Shown here in pieces: positions 16,573 to 26,134 of a stretch of DNA of 64,000 nucleotides (within the stretch, counting starts at the first letter, position 1; each line of letters opens with the position of its first letter). Both the position numbers and the translations under genes were made by a program. The DNA is from JAXGYX01 sp040772065. Lineage in GTDB: Bacteria > Bacillota > Clostridia > Saccharofermentanales > Fastidiosipilaceae. Below the pieces are notes generated by a model. The model saw only the letters and a program-made list of their open reading frames with translations. It did not search any database and had not been told where the DNA came from. The DNA lies in assembly GCA_040772065.1 (NCBI GenBank), contig JAXGYX010000001.1:186001-250000 (forward strand). Direction: 5' to 3'.

Positions 16573-17202
16573 AAAACGGACCGGCGCGGCGGCGTCGAGG
16601 TAGGCCTCGCGGCAGAGCGCGATCTGTTCGCGGGTGGTGCGCCGCTCCGACAGGGGTGGTAGTTGGTTCAACGCAAAAAAATCACTGGCGCCGGTTTCGC
16701 TGTTCTGTTTAAAACCGCCGCCGATCAATTCGCAACTAATGAAAAAACGGCAGATGGAAAGGGCGCGCGGCGCTCCGTTGAACCGATGATCCTGTATCAG
16801 CAGCAGTCGGTCGGCCGTGACCTCGTAACCGGATTCCTCGGCCACTTCTTTTTCGGTGTTGCTCAGCAAAGTCTGATCGATGTCGACAAAACCGCCGGGT
16901 ATCGACCACAGCCCATCTGATTTTTCCCGCACCAGCAAGATTTTATTTTCCTTGAAGACCACCCCACGGGAGTCCATCTTGGGTGTCTGATACCCGGTCT
17001 CCCCACAGAACAAATCGTCGACAACGGTGCGTTCAAGGCCGCTATGGGTGGCCATGATGTCCGCAGCGATGTCGCGGATGGCGGCATACCGTTCGCTGTC
17101 AAATGGGTCGGCGCTGTAAGCAAGGCCGGTCTGCGAGATCGCCTGTAGGCGAACCGCCCAGTCTAGCCAGGGCACTTCTGGTCGAAACGAATCAAATTTC
17201 AT
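16567..17202 (-). CDS. NUDIX hydrolase with N-terminal Nudix_N-like domain
   Basis: A 211-residue hydrolase of nucleoside diphosphates linked to another group, such as ADP-ribose. The Nudix box is GGFVDIDQTLLSNTEKEVAEESGYEV (residues about 116-141), with Lys in place of the usual Arg of REUXEE. The first 65 residues, with WAVRLQAISQTGLAYS and a helical stretch, fit the small N-terminal domain seen in the YjhB group of NUDIX proteins. A single gene convergent with the AarF-family gene. The substrate is not determinable from sequence. Confidence 0.85.
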   Translation of the reverse strand: MKFDSFRPEVPWLDWAVRLQAISQTGLAYSADPFDSERYAAIRDIAADIMATHSGLERTVVDDLFCGETGYQTPKMDSRGVVFKENKILLVREKSDGLWSIPGGFVDIDQTLLSNTEKEVAEESGYEVTADRLLLIQDHRFNGAPRALSICRFFISCELIGGGFKQNSETGASDFFALNQLPPLSERRTTREQIALCREAYLDAAAPVRFL

Positions 17203-17315
17203 GGATCACTCCTAGTCTAGTGTTTTTCAAGCTGTATCATGGTATCATTTTACGCTAGAATCCATCGATCATGCACCATCAGATGCATATGATTTTTATG
17301 AGGAGGCAGACAGCG

Positions 17316-18110
17316 ATGCCGCGTTTTTTTGTGGAACAGGAAATTGTTTCGGAGGCGGATCACATTGTCCTGAACAGCGACGACAGTCATCATATTGTCA
17401 ATGTGCTGCGCCTGCGCCCGGGTGAGAAAATCGAGGTTTGCGACAGTCATCACACGTTGTTTTTGTGCGCGATGCCTGACCGTGTGAGTGTCGACCGCCG
17501 CGCTTTGGTGGTGCCGATCCTAAGCCGGCGGCCGGCGGATACCGAACCGCCTTACAAGGCTGTTTTGTATCAGGGACTGCCAAAGGGAGATAAGTTTTCT
17601 GATATCGTGCGAACCTGTGTCGAGCTGGGTGTTTTTCGGATTGTGCCGGTCATCTGCGAGCGCAGTGTCGCAAGGCCTGACCCCGGTAAAATCGATGCCC
17701 GTGTACGGCGCTGGAACAGCGTCGCCGTGGCGGCGGCGAAACAATGTGGGCGTTCGTTGTTGCCGAGTGTCGAGCGGGCATTGACATTCGAAGCGGCGTT
17801 GGCGGATTTCGCGGCTGCACGCGATGATCAGACATTGGCTTTTGTGCCATACGAGGCTGAAGACTCGGTTTCGTTGCGCCATTTTCTGGAAAATGGTGAG
17901 CGGAAAAAACAATTTGCCGTTCCCCCCCGCCGGATCTGTTTCTTTGTCGGTCCGGAAGGTGGATTTTCGGCGGCGGAGATCGATCAGTTTCGTGAACTTG
18001 GCTTCTCCACCGTTACTTTGGGACCTCGAATTTTGCGAACAGAGACGGCGGGCAGTGCGGCGCTGGCGATGTTAGGCTACAAGTTTGAACAGGATTGGTC
18101 TATAATTTAA
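17316..18110 (+). CDS. rsmE: 16S rRNA m3U1498 methyltransferase RsmE
   Basis: SPOUT-class methyltransferase that modifies U1498 in the decoding region of 16S rRNA. The N-terminal PUA-like part (MPRFFVEQEIVSEADH) and the C-terminal knotted SAM site (CFFVGPEGGFSAAEIDQF and LGPRILRTETAGSAALAML) are clear. 264 aa from ATG 17316, 9 bases after AGGAGG. It is the first gene of a housekeeping run with aspS, lepB and lepA; aspS starts 29 bases after its stop. Confidence 0.92.
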   Translation: MPRFFVEQEIVSEADHIVLNSDDSHHIVNVLRLRPGEKIEVCDSHHTLFLCAMPDRVSVDRRALVVPILSRRPADTEPPYKAVLYQGLPKGDKFSDIVRTCVELGVFRIVPVICERSVARPDPGKIDARVRRWNSVAVAAAKQCGRSLLPSVERALTFEAALADFAAARDDQTLAFVPYEAEDSVSLRHFLENGERKKQFAVPPRRICFFVGPEGGFSAAEIDQFRELGFSTVTLGPRILRTETAGSAALAMLGYKFEQDWSII

Positions 18111-18139
18111 TCTCAGTTGACAAGAAAAAGGAGACCGAC

Positions 18140-19963
18140 ATGGCGGAGAGTATAATTGGATTAAAGCGTAGCTGCATGTGCGCTGAAGTGGAGGATGGAC
18201 TGATTGGGCAGACCCTGACGATGATGGGTTGGTGCCACAAGCAACGCGACCTGGGTGCGGTGGTTTTCATCACGTTGCGCGATCGCAGCGGAGAGATCCA
18301 ACTGTTGATCGATGAGAACTGTCCGCCCGAAGTGCGCGAAAAGGCGGAGCGGGTGCGCGGTGAGTTTGTGCTGGCGGCGCGCGGCACGCTGCAAAAACGT
18401 CAGGCTCCGAATCCCGATATGCCGACCGGCATGGTCGAACTTCATGTCAGCGAACTGCGGATTCTCAGTGAGGCGAAAACACCTCCATTTTATATCGAGG
18501 AGAACATCGACGCGCGCGAGTCATTGCGGTTGAAACACCGCTATCTCGACCTGCGCCGACCGGATATGCTCAAGCGCTTTTTGTTGCGCAACCGTGTGGT
18601 CAAGATCACCCATGATTATTTCGATGAGGAAGGATTCCTGGATGTTGAGACGCCAATGCTTGGCAAGAGCACTCCTGAAGGTGCCCGCGACTATTTGGTG
18701 CCCAGCCGTGTCTATCCCGGCAGATTTTTCGCGCTTCCCCAATCACCTCAGCTTTACAAACAACTGTTGATGGTGTCGGGCTTTGATCGCTATATACAGA
18801 TCGCGAAATGTTTCCGCGACGAGGACCTGCGCGCCGACCGGCAGCCGGAGTTCACTCAAGTTGATCTTGAGATGTCGTTTGTGGATGAGGACGATGTCAT
18901 GGCGGTGACCGAAGGATATGTGGCGCGGGTCTACAAAGAGCTGTTCGATGAGGACATCGCCTTGCCGCTGCGCAGAATGCCTTATCAGGAGGCGATGTCC
19001 CGCTTCGGTTCCGACAAGCCCGATCTGCGGTTTGGCATGGAATTGCGGGACCTGACCGAGTTTGCCCGCAAGATTGAATTCCCGGTCTTTGAGAACGCCT
19101 TGCGGGAAGCCAACGGGGCTGTGTTGGCGATCGTCGTGCCCGGCGGCGCATCACTGACGCGTAAACAGATTGATTCGTTGGCCGAATATGTCAAAACCTA
19201 TCGTTTGAGCGGTTTGCCCTGGGTCGCGCCCGCCGCCAAAGGTGAGAAACCGCGCGGCTCAATCTTGAAATTTTTTGATGAGGCTCAGCTGGACGAATTG
19301 TCCGCCCTTTCAGACGCGGAGCCGGGTGATCTGATCCTGATCGCCGCCGGCCGGATCGATTTGATCCAAGAAGGTCTGGGACAATTGCGCTGTGAAGTGG
19401 CCCGGCGTTTGAACCTTTTGGAAGGAAAACCGCATGAGCTGTTGTGGGTGACGGAATTTCCCTTGTTGGAATATGATGAGGAAGAAGGCCGCTATACGGC
19501 CAAGCATCACCCGTTTACCATGCCGGTGGAAGAAGATATTGAATTATTAAAGACGGATCCCGGGCAGGTGCGCGCCAAAGCGTATGACATCATTTTGAAC
19601 GGCTCTGAGCTGGGTGGCGGATCCATTCGTATCCATGACCAGGATTTGCAGCGAGAGATGTTTAAATTGCTGGGCTTTAGCGATGAACAGGCATGGGAAA
19701 ACTTTGGTTTTTTGCTGGAAGCGTTTCAGTACGGCGTGCCGCCACACGGTGGATTGGCGATCGGGCTGGATCGCTTGATCATGTTGCTGACGGACGCGAC
19801 AAGCATACGGGATGTGATCGCTTTTCCGAAGGTGCAAAACTCTTCTTGTCTGATGACGTCCGCTCCCGGACCGGTGACCGACGATCAAATTGAAGAACTG
19901 GGCATCGCGATCACCGCTTCGCCCCGTGATGACTCCGAACAGACTGACATGCGGACCCCCTGA
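18140..19963 (+). CDS. aspS: Aspartyl-tRNA synthetase
   Basis: Class IIb synthetase of bacterial type, 607 aa. An OB-fold anticodon-binding domain (residues about 1-110), then the catalytic core with motif 2 around FRDEDLRADRQPEFTQVD, the bacterial GAD insertion (residues about 300-420) and motif 3 GLAIGLDRLIMLL. ATG 18140 follows AAGGAG with about 7 bases spacing. Whether it also charges tRNA-Asn cannot be decided without knowing whether the genome has asnS or gatCAB. Confidence 0.95.
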   Translation: MAESIIGLKRSCMCAEVEDGLIGQTLTMMGWCHKQRDLGAVVFITLRDRSGEIQLLIDENCPPEVREKAERVRGEFVLAARGTLQKRQAPNPDMPTGMVELHVSELRILSEAKTPPFYIEENIDARESLRLKHRYLDLRRPDMLKRFLLRNRVVKITHDYFDEEGFLDVETPMLGKSTPEGARDYLVPSRVYPGRFFALPQSPQLYKQLLMVSGFDRYIQIAKCFRDEDLRADRQPEFTQVDLEMSFVDEDDVMAVTEGYVARVYKELFDEDIALPLRRMPYQEAMSRFGSDKPDLRFGMELRDLTEFARKIEFPVFENALREANGAVLAIVVPGGASLTRKQIDSLAEYVKTYRLSGLPWVAPAAKGEKPRGSILKFFDEAQLDELSALSDAEPGDLILIAAGRIDLIQEGLGQLRCEVARRLNLLEGKPHELLWVTEFPLLEYDEEEGRYTAKHHPFTMPVEEDIELLKTDPGQVRAKAYDIILNGSELGGGSIRIHDQDLQREMFKLLGFSDEQAWENFGFLLEAFQYGVPPHGGLAIGLDRLIMLLTDATSIRDVIAFPKVQNSSCLMTSAPGPVTDDQIEELGIAITASPRDDSEQTDMRTP

Positions 19964-20009
19964 CCGAACAGCAACGCGAAATCAATTGTATGAAAAAGGT
20001 AATGCGAAC

Positions 20010-20777
20010 GTGAAAAAAAATAAAAGGTCCGGCGCCAACAGCGCCGAGCTTGGGGACTGGGCGCCGGTTCGGCGGACGGAAGGCCCGAGCGTCCCGACCC
20101 CGGCCCATCCTGAGAAGCTGCTCGAGGAATTGAGCGCCAAAGAGCGAGAACGCGCATCGCGGGCGAATTGGGCGCAGACCGAAGATGAATCTTCACCCAA
20201 CCACCCCAAACCGCCGACGAAAAGAATGACCGCGGTTGAAGTCTTGACCGAGTTGTTGGACTGGGTCAAGTATATTCTGATCGCGCTGCTGATCGGCTTA
20301 TTGCTGACCACCTTTGTCATTCAAAGAAATGAGATCATGGGTGATTCGATGAGCCCGGCCCTGCACAACGGCGATCAGGTGATCGTGCAAAAGTTGTCCG
20401 TTCGTTGGGACGGATTGCAGTACGGTGACATCGTCACCATGCATGGCTCGATGGTTCCCGGTGGCTACGGCATGGCGGAAGATCTCGTCAAGCGGATTGT
20501 CGGCAGACCGGGAGATTTGATTGAGATCAAGGATGGTGGTGTCCACCGAAACGGCGAACGACTGGAAGAGAGCTATCTCGCCGAAGGCGTCTCGACGCAG
20601 CCGATCAATCCGGATTATAGCGCGGTCAGATTGGGTGAGGACGAATATTATGTGCTGGGTGACAATCGCGACAACAGCAGGGACAGCCGCGAATTTGGTC
20701 CGGTACCGCATGGCTCGGTGATAGGTGAGCTGTTGATCCGTTTCTTTCCGTTTGATTCATTTGGCTTGGTCCGATGA
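20010..20777 (+). CDS. lepB: Signal peptidase I with a long cytosolic N-terminal extension
   Basis: Membrane serine protease that removes signal peptides. The catalytic Ser is in GDSMSPALHNGD and the catalytic Lys in LVKRIVGRPGD; the late box GDNRDNSRDSREFG is intact. One transmembrane helix (YILIALLIGLLLTTFVI, about residues 90-106). The roughly 85 residues before it are charged and Pro/Glu/Ser-rich, longer than the short tail of most Gram-positive SipS proteins. I start at GTG 20010; in-frame ATG codons further upstream overlap aspS. Confidence 0.9.
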   Translation: MKKNKRSGANSAELGDWAPVRRTEGPSVPTPAHPEKLLEELSAKERERASRANWAQTEDESSPNHPKPPTKRMTAVEVLTELLDWVKYILIALLIGLLLTTFVIQRNEIMGDSMSPALHNGDQVIVQKLSVRWDGLQYGDIVTMHGSMVPGGYGMAEDLVKRIVGRPGDLIEIKDGGVHRNGERLEESYLAEGVSTQPINPDYSAVRLGEDEYYVLGDNRDNSRDSREFGPVPHGSVIGELLIRFFPFDSFGLVR

Positions 20778-20801
20778 ACATTATATTAGGTTGAGGTTTT
20801 A

Positions 20802-22616
20802 ATGACGTCCGAAAGACAAAAACTTATCAGAAATTTTTCAATCATCGCCCACATCGACCATGGCAAATCGACCCTGGCCGACCGCATGATTGAACATACC
20901 GGAGTGCTGACCGAGCGCGAGATGCAAAGTCAGGTGCTCGACAATATGGATATCGAACGGGAGCGGGGCATCACGATCAAAGCTCAGGCGACCCGTATGT
21001 TATATAAGGCAAAAGACGGTGAGACCTACACATTGAATTTGATCGACACCCCCGGACACGTTGACTTCAACTATGAGGTCAGCCGCAGTCTGGCCGCCTG
21101 TGACGGCGCGGTGCTGGTCGTTGACGCCGCCCAGGGAGTGGAGGCGCAGACACTCGCGAACGTCTATCTCGCGATCGACGCGGATCTCGAGGTGCTGCCG
21201 GTTATCAATAAAATCGATCTTCCCTCGGCGCAGCCTGAAATTGTGAGGCAGGAAATTGAGGATGTGATCGGTCTGGATGCCTCAAGGGCTCCGCTGATCT
21301 CGGCGAAGGCCAACCTCAACATTGAAGAGGTGCTCGAAAAGATTGTCACGGAGCTGCCTCCGCCGACCGGATCGGAAGAGGGACCTTTGAGGGCGCTGGT
21401 CTTTGATTCCAAATACGACTCTTATAGAGGTGTGATTGTCCACCTGCGCATCATGGAAGGCCGGGTGAGCACCGGGGACGAGATCAAGCTGATGCACACC
21501 GGAAAGGTATATACCGTCACCGAACTTGGTTTTTTCCGTCCCGGGGCGCTGCTTCCCGGAGAGACCTTGTGCGCGGGAGATGTCGGCTACCTGGTCGCGA
21601 GCATTAAAAATGTCCGGGATACCGAGGTCGGCGACACCATCACGTTGGCGGACAATGCCGCATCGGAACCACTGCCCGGTTACAAACCGGTGCAGCAGAT
21701 GGTCTATTGCGGACTGTACCCCACCGACAACGCCCGTTATCCTGAACTGCGCGAAGCGCTGGAGAAATTGCAGATCAACGATGCGGCGCTGACGTTTGAG
21801 GCGGAGACCTCGATCGCGTTGGGCTTTGGTTTTCGTTGTGGCTTCTTGGGACTGTTACACTATGAAATTGTGCAGGAGCGCCTCGAGCGAGAGTTTGACA
21901 TGAGTCTGATTTCGACCGCGCCCTCGGTTGAATACCATATGGTGCTGACCGACGGCCAGTCGCTGAGTCTGGACAATCCGACCAATATGCCCGACCCCGC
22001 CCTGATCGACCACATCGATGAGCCGATCGTGGACGCGGAGATTTTGACACCAAAAGAATTTGTCGGCAACATCATGGAACTATGCCAGGAACGACGTGGG
22101 AACTATGTCAACATGACCTACCTCGATGAAAACCGTGTCTCGTTGCATTATGACATGCCGCTCAATGAGATCATCTATAACTTTTTTGACGCGTTGAAAT
22201 CACGCAGTCGAGGTTTCGCCTCTCTGAATTACGAATTCAAACGATACGAGCGCGCAGATCTGGTCAAATTGGATATTTTGCTTAACGGCGAAGTGGTCGA
22301 CGCGCTTTCGTTTATCGTGCATGCGGACAACGCGTATGCGCGAGGCAGGAAGATGGTTGAAAAGCTGAAGGAGAACATTCCCCGTCAACAGTTCGAGGTG
22401 CCGATCCAGGCGGCCATCGGCGGCAAAGTGATCGCGCGCGAGACGGTGCGCGCCTACCGCAAGGATGTCATCGCGAAGTGTTATGGTGGTGACATCACCC
22501 GTAAAAAGAAATTGCTTGAAAAGCAAAAGGAAGGAAAAAAACGGATGCGCCAGGTCGGCTCGGTTGAAGTGCCGCAGGAGGCGTTTATGAGCGTGCTGAA
22601 GCTGGACGAGGATTGA
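20802..22616 (+). CDS. lepA: Translation elongation factor 4 (LepA)
   Basis: Ribosome-associated GTPase of 604 aa. GTP-binding motifs are IAHIDHGKST, RGITIKAQ, DTPGHVDF and NKIDLPSA; the C-terminal domain ends with DITRKKKLLEKQKEGKKRMRQVG and VEVPQEAF, diagnostic of LepA and absent from EF-G. It starts 24 bases after lepB; the lepB-lepA order is common. Confidence 0.95.
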   Translation: MTSERQKLIRNFSIIAHIDHGKSTLADRMIEHTGVLTEREMQSQVLDNMDIERERGITIKAQATRMLYKAKDGETYTLNLIDTPGHVDFNYEVSRSLAACDGAVLVVDAAQGVEAQTLANVYLAIDADLEVLPVINKIDLPSAQPEIVRQEIEDVIGLDASRAPLISAKANLNIEEVLEKIVTELPPPTGSEEGPLRALVFDSKYDSYRGVIVHLRIMEGRVSTGDEIKLMHTGKVYTVTELGFFRPGALLPGETLCAGDVGYLVASIKNVRDTEVGDTITLADNAASEPLPGYKPVQQMVYCGLYPTDNARYPELREALEKLQINDAALTFEAETSIALGFGFRCGFLGLLHYEIVQERLEREFDMSLISTAPSVEYHMVLTDGQSLSLDNPTNMPDPALIDHIDEPIVDAEILTPKEFVGNIMELCQERRGNYVNMTYLDENRVSLHYDMPLNEIIYNFFDALKSRSRGFASLNYEFKRYERADLVKLDILLNGEVVDALSFIVHADNAYARGRKMVEKLKENIPRQQFEVPIQAAIGGKVIARETVRAYRKDVIAKCYGGDITRKKKLLEKQKEGKKRMRQVGSVEVPQEAFMSVLKLDED

Positions 22617-22682
22617 TGGTTGTGACCACTTGCCGAATGTTGTTCGACATGGCCCGTCGGTGACTATAAAGGAAGGGCGACT

Positions 22683-23228
22683 ATGAAATCGGTGGTTTTG
22701 TATGGTGGCAAATACGGATCGGCTGAACGGTATGCGCGTGAACTTGCCGAAAAAATAGACTGTCCCTGTTTTTCATACAAAGAAATTAAGGCGCTTGGCT
22801 CTTATGACCGCGTTATATATCTGGGCTCTCTTTATGAACAGGGTGTCTGTGGGTTGAAACAAACCATGAAACGATTGGCGCGGGCCGGTGGTGCGGAGTT
22901 TGTGCTGGCCACAGTGGGGCTTGGTGATCCGACCAACAAGGCGAACACCGATTGTATAAAAAAGTCTTTGCGCAACCAAATGTCTGCGTGGCAATATGAT
23001 CAAACGAAGCTCTACCATCTGCGTGGGGCGTTTGACTATTCAAAACTGGGCCGGGGCCATCGACTTATGATGCGCCTGCTCTATGGCCGGCTTAAGAAAG
23101 TTCCCGCAGAAGAGCGCAGCGCGCAGGAAAAGATGATCTTTAAGACCTATGGTCAGGCGGTGGATTATGTTGACTTTTCGACATTGGAACCTTTGATCAG
23201 CGACTTGACCCGGACCGGTTCACCTTGA
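22683..23228 (+). CDS. Flavodoxin-domain protein (HemG-like fold)
   Basis: A 181-residue protein beginning VVLYGGKYGSAERYARELAE, an FMN-binding loop of flavodoxin type, followed by YDRVIYLGSLYEQG. The length and the C-terminal helical part resemble the flavodoxin-like protoporphyrinogen oxidase HemG family, but clostridial members without heme genes nearby are only generic flavoproteins. No heme or redox partner gene is adjacent. AAGGAAGG precedes the ATG. Confidence 0.7.
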   Translation: MKSVVLYGGKYGSAERYARELAEKIDCPCFSYKEIKALGSYDRVIYLGSLYEQGVCGLKQTMKRLARAGGAEFVLATVGLGDPTNKANTDCIKKSLRNQMSAWQYDQTKLYHLRGAFDYSKLGRGHRLMMRLLYGRLKKVPAEERSAQEKMIFKTYGQAVDYVDFSTLEPLISDLTRTGSP

Positions 23229-23268
23229 ATCACTTTCTTGGTTCAGTTATAATTTCTATGCGATTCTC

Positions 23269-23353
<85 letters not shown>

Positions 23354-23364
23354 AATTGTACAAG

Positions 23365-23390
23365 ATCCGCTCCGGATGGGGCGGATTTTG
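23365..23390 (+). terminator. Terminator after tRNA-Leu
   Basis: A 9-bp stem (23365-23373 with 23378-23386, one G-T pair), 4-base loop, followed by TTTTG. Confidence 0.75.
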
Positions 23391-23406
23391 TATGAGACAA
23401 ATCGTT

Positions 23407-24885
23407 TCAATCTCCCGCCCGTGTCATGACCTTTTCATAGACCTTAAACCCTGAATCCACGGCTTGATGCGTTCCCAAACCAAACCCTTCCGTGTCGTTG
23501 CCAACGATGTAGAGGCCGCCAAGGGGCGTATCGCCCTTCGGCCGGTGTGGCCCGGCTTGCCCCAGGGAATTGGCGATACCATAGGATTCGCCTCCCTGCC
23601 TGGGGAAAATTGCATCGTTGCCAACACCCGGCACAATGGCGGTGGTCATGATTTCCGTGTGGGTGATCACGCCGGGTTCATACAATTCCGGGGCCATCTT
23701 GCGAGCCCCTTTCTCGATATAATCCAGATAGGGCTGCGGGTCAACATGAAGATCCGGCAAGCAGGATACCACCGCGTAGATCACCTGCCTGTTTTCGGGA
23801 GCCATGTTGGGATAGAGGGAGGTCGTGCCGAGATAGATATAGCCGTTTTCCGGTTTCGCCTCGCCGCGCTCGATGGCTTCAAACTCGTTGTATTTCGCGA
23901 CACAGCCTTCGGGGAACAATACCATCATAGGTGAAGTCAACACGGGGACGCTTGTGAAATATCGATAGCCCACGCAAGCCAGGTTGCTTTCCAAACCCTT
24001 GATTCTTTCGACATAATCCGTTTCAAATTGATCCTCGCCCACGAGTTTGAGTATTGTCTGTCGGATGCCCGCGTTGCTGATCACAACAGGCGCCGTGTAT
24101 TTTTCGCCCGTTTGTGTTGTGATGCCGCAAACATTTCCGTCCAGCGTATCGATGGACTGAACGCGGGTGTCCATCTGTATCCTGCCACCCTTTTCGACCA
24201 CCGTCCGCGCCATAACTTCAAAAAAATGGCCGACGCCGCCCTCATAATAGCGTCCTCCGCTGCCGTTGAGCGTTGTATGAAACATTTTGACCATCTCACC
24301 TGCCGCGACACGGTCGGATGTCATTTCAAAAGCGCCTTCTCCAAAAGTCGCCAGCATAAAAGTGCGAAAACCTGCCGGCAGGGGACCGAGGCTATCAAGG
24401 TATTCCATGGCTGAAATGGAATAGAGTTCGGCGATTTTCGCTTCGCTCATGGAGCGTAGCTTAGCCACGACACGCGCGATTTGAAAAATAGAACGAAAAT
24501 GCCAGGGCTTGACGCCGACAAATCCAAATATCTTCAGAACGCCCGGAAATTTGTAACCCATTCGCCAGCTTGTGATTTTACCGTCTCTGTTCTCATAATA
24601 CAGCTTGCCAATTCCGAAGTCGTCACCCAAAATCAGTTTGACCTGATCCTGCTTGCCAAGTGTTTGGCTGAGTTTTTCAAAAAGTAAATTGTGTTGCGGC
24701 ACGCAATTGATCGGAAACAGCTCATAAGAAAAGCCGTCTCTGTTTATTGTCATCATCCGGCCGCCCGGTTTCGGATTTTTATCGATCAGCAGCACCTTCT
24801 TGCCCGAATTGGCAAGGAGGCTGGCTACGGTGGTGCCGCCGGGGCCGGCACCGACCACAATGACATCATAATGATCCATATTCAT
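23407..24885 (-). CDS. FAD-dependent oxidoreductase related to phytoene desaturases
   Basis: A 492-residue flavoprotein of the CrtI / amine-oxidase group. The N-terminal dinucleotide fold YDVIVVGAGPGGTTVASLLANSGKKVLLIDKN and PGGRMMTINRDGFSYELFP are typical, as is the C-terminal GLYIVGNDTEGFGLGTHQAVDSGFKV. It would remove or add hydrogens on a long hydrophobic chain; relatives include carotenoid desaturases and retinol saturases. The CrtC-like lipocalin gene lies 103 bases upstream in the same direction, but no phytoene synthase is in the window, so a carotenoid role is unproven. Confidence 0.8.
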   Translation of the reverse strand: MNMDHYDVIVVGAGPGGTTVASLLANSGKKVLLIDKNPKPGGRMMTINRDGFSYELFPINCVPQHNLLFEKLSQTLGKQDQVKLILGDDFGIGKLYYENRDGKITSWRMGYKFPGVLKIFGFVGVKPWHFRSIFQIARVVAKLRSMSEAKIAELYSISAMEYLDSLGPLPAGFRTFMLATFGEGAFEMTSDRVAAGEMVKMFHTTLNGSGGRYYEGGVGHFFEVMARTVVEKGGRIQMDTRVQSIDTLDGNVCGITTQTGEKYTAPVVISNAGIRQTILKLVGEDQFETDYVERIKGLESNLACVGYRYFTSVPVLTSPMMVLFPEGCVAKYNEFEAIERGEAKPENGYIYLGTTSLYPNMAPENRQVIYAVVSCLPDLHVDPQPYLDYIEKGARKMAPELYEPGVITHTEIMTTAIVPGVGNDAIFPRQGGESYGIANSLGQAGPHRPKGDTPLGGLYIVGNDTEGFGLGTHQAVDSGFKVYEKVMTRAGD

Positions 24886-24988
24886 TACCTCCTAACTATT
24901 GCGTCGGTTTCCACCTGTGCCACATTGCCGGGTTGTCGGTGGCGCTTATCAATGGAAATATGACGCTTATCACAGGTTCGTACGCTCA

Positions 24989-25996
24989 TCACGGGTCTGA
25001 CGAGTCTGATGGGTCGTCCGGACGATCCGTTGTCTTTGCCAGCAACGATTTTTTGAATTTCTTGTTGTACACGCCGGGCAAAAGCTCCACGAAGCATAAC
25101 CCAACCTGTTCACCTTTATTGTTGCGAATACTTGCCAGCAGTTCGTAATAGCCCATGTTCATCTGCCCTTTTAGGAGTGGTTTGATCGTGTACCGTTCCT
25201 CCTTTAATCCCGGCACAATCAGCTCCCATTCGCAGGAATATTTCACACCGTTGGGGTAGGTGAAATCGATGGGCGTGATGGTGTAGTTTTTAAGTCTTTG
25301 AAACTCGCCATCCTCTCGAATATAGGTGCCATCCTGAGAGCGACTCTGTGGGAAGGAAAACAGCATCATTTCCTCGTCATCAAAGAAGCGCAGCGAAAAC
25401 CATTCCCAGTGGGTTCCGTTGTTCAGCAAGTTGTATGGGCCGCCCTGCTTGTCGAACCAGGTCTTGCCGGTTACATGAATCGTGTCTGTGCCGATTTTCA
25501 TTGTGCCGGTGGTCGGCATGTTGGGATATGAATAATAGATCGTTGTCTGTTTCTTATCCGGTATGCCCATCTGTAAAAAGCCGTTGTCACAGTGCCAAAC
25601 CGCTCCTTTACCATAGTTAAGCTGCAAATCGAGCGAAAAATTTTTGTGCCGCGCCACCAGCTCCATACCTTGTTCCACTTTGCGTACCTGAGCGATATCG
25701 CCATATCCGACGGTAGCGGGATCGATGACGATGTTTTTTGATGAGAATTGGATATTTTGATAATACTCATGTCCGCCGGTAGAAAAATTCGTCAGTCCCA
25801 GCATGATTAGATAGGGGAAGAAGATCCCCACACGTACCCGCAATATGGTGAACTGAAAAGAGTAGAGGTTTTCCAAATCGTCCTGCAGATATCCTGTGGC
25901 GTACCACCACTCAGAACATCCTTTGTGCAGCCCCCATTCTTCCACAAAACTCCCGTGCTCACGCCCCCTATATCGTATCTTTTTGAGATTGGCCAT
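24989..25996 (-). CDS. CrtC/AttH-like lipocalin-fold protein
   Basis: A 335-residue protein with the features of the CrtC (hydroxyneurosporene synthase) / AttH lipocalin-like family: EWWYATGYLQD near residue 30, and GKTWFDKQGGPY with WEWFSLRFFDDEEMMLFSF near residues 185-220. Family members hydrate or bind hydrophobic polyenes and lipids. ATG 25996 (MANLKKIRY) sits 7 bases after GGAGG; an ATG two codons earlier is too close to that site. It leads a two-gene operon with the CrtI-like flavoprotein. No signal peptide is seen. Confidence 0.7.
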   Translation of the reverse strand: MANLKKIRYRGREHGSFVEEWGLHKGCSEWWYATGYLQDDLENLYSFQFTILRVRVGIFFPYLIMLGLTNFSTGGHEYYQNIQFSSKNIVIDPATVGYGDIAQVRKVEQGMELVARHKNFSLDLQLNYGKGAVWHCDNGFLQMGIPDKKQTTIYYSYPNMPTTGTMKIGTDTIHVTGKTWFDKQGGPYNLLNNGTHWEWFSLRFFDDEEMMLFSFPQSRSQDGTYIREDGEFQRLKNYTITPIDFTYPNGVKYSCEWELIVPGLKEERYTIKPLLKGQMNMGYYELLASIRNNKGEQVGLCFVELLPGVYNKKFKKSLLAKTTDRPDDPSDSSDP

Positions 25997-26134
25997 GTTC
26001 ATACCTCCGTTGATAGAGATGACTGACAAGTCGCTTTCTTCCATAATGCTAACAGTATGGAATTTAAGCAAGAACATGTTCGTTAAAATCTCCTGTTATC
26101 GAACGGAACAGTGTGAAAGTGTTCGTTAAATTAA

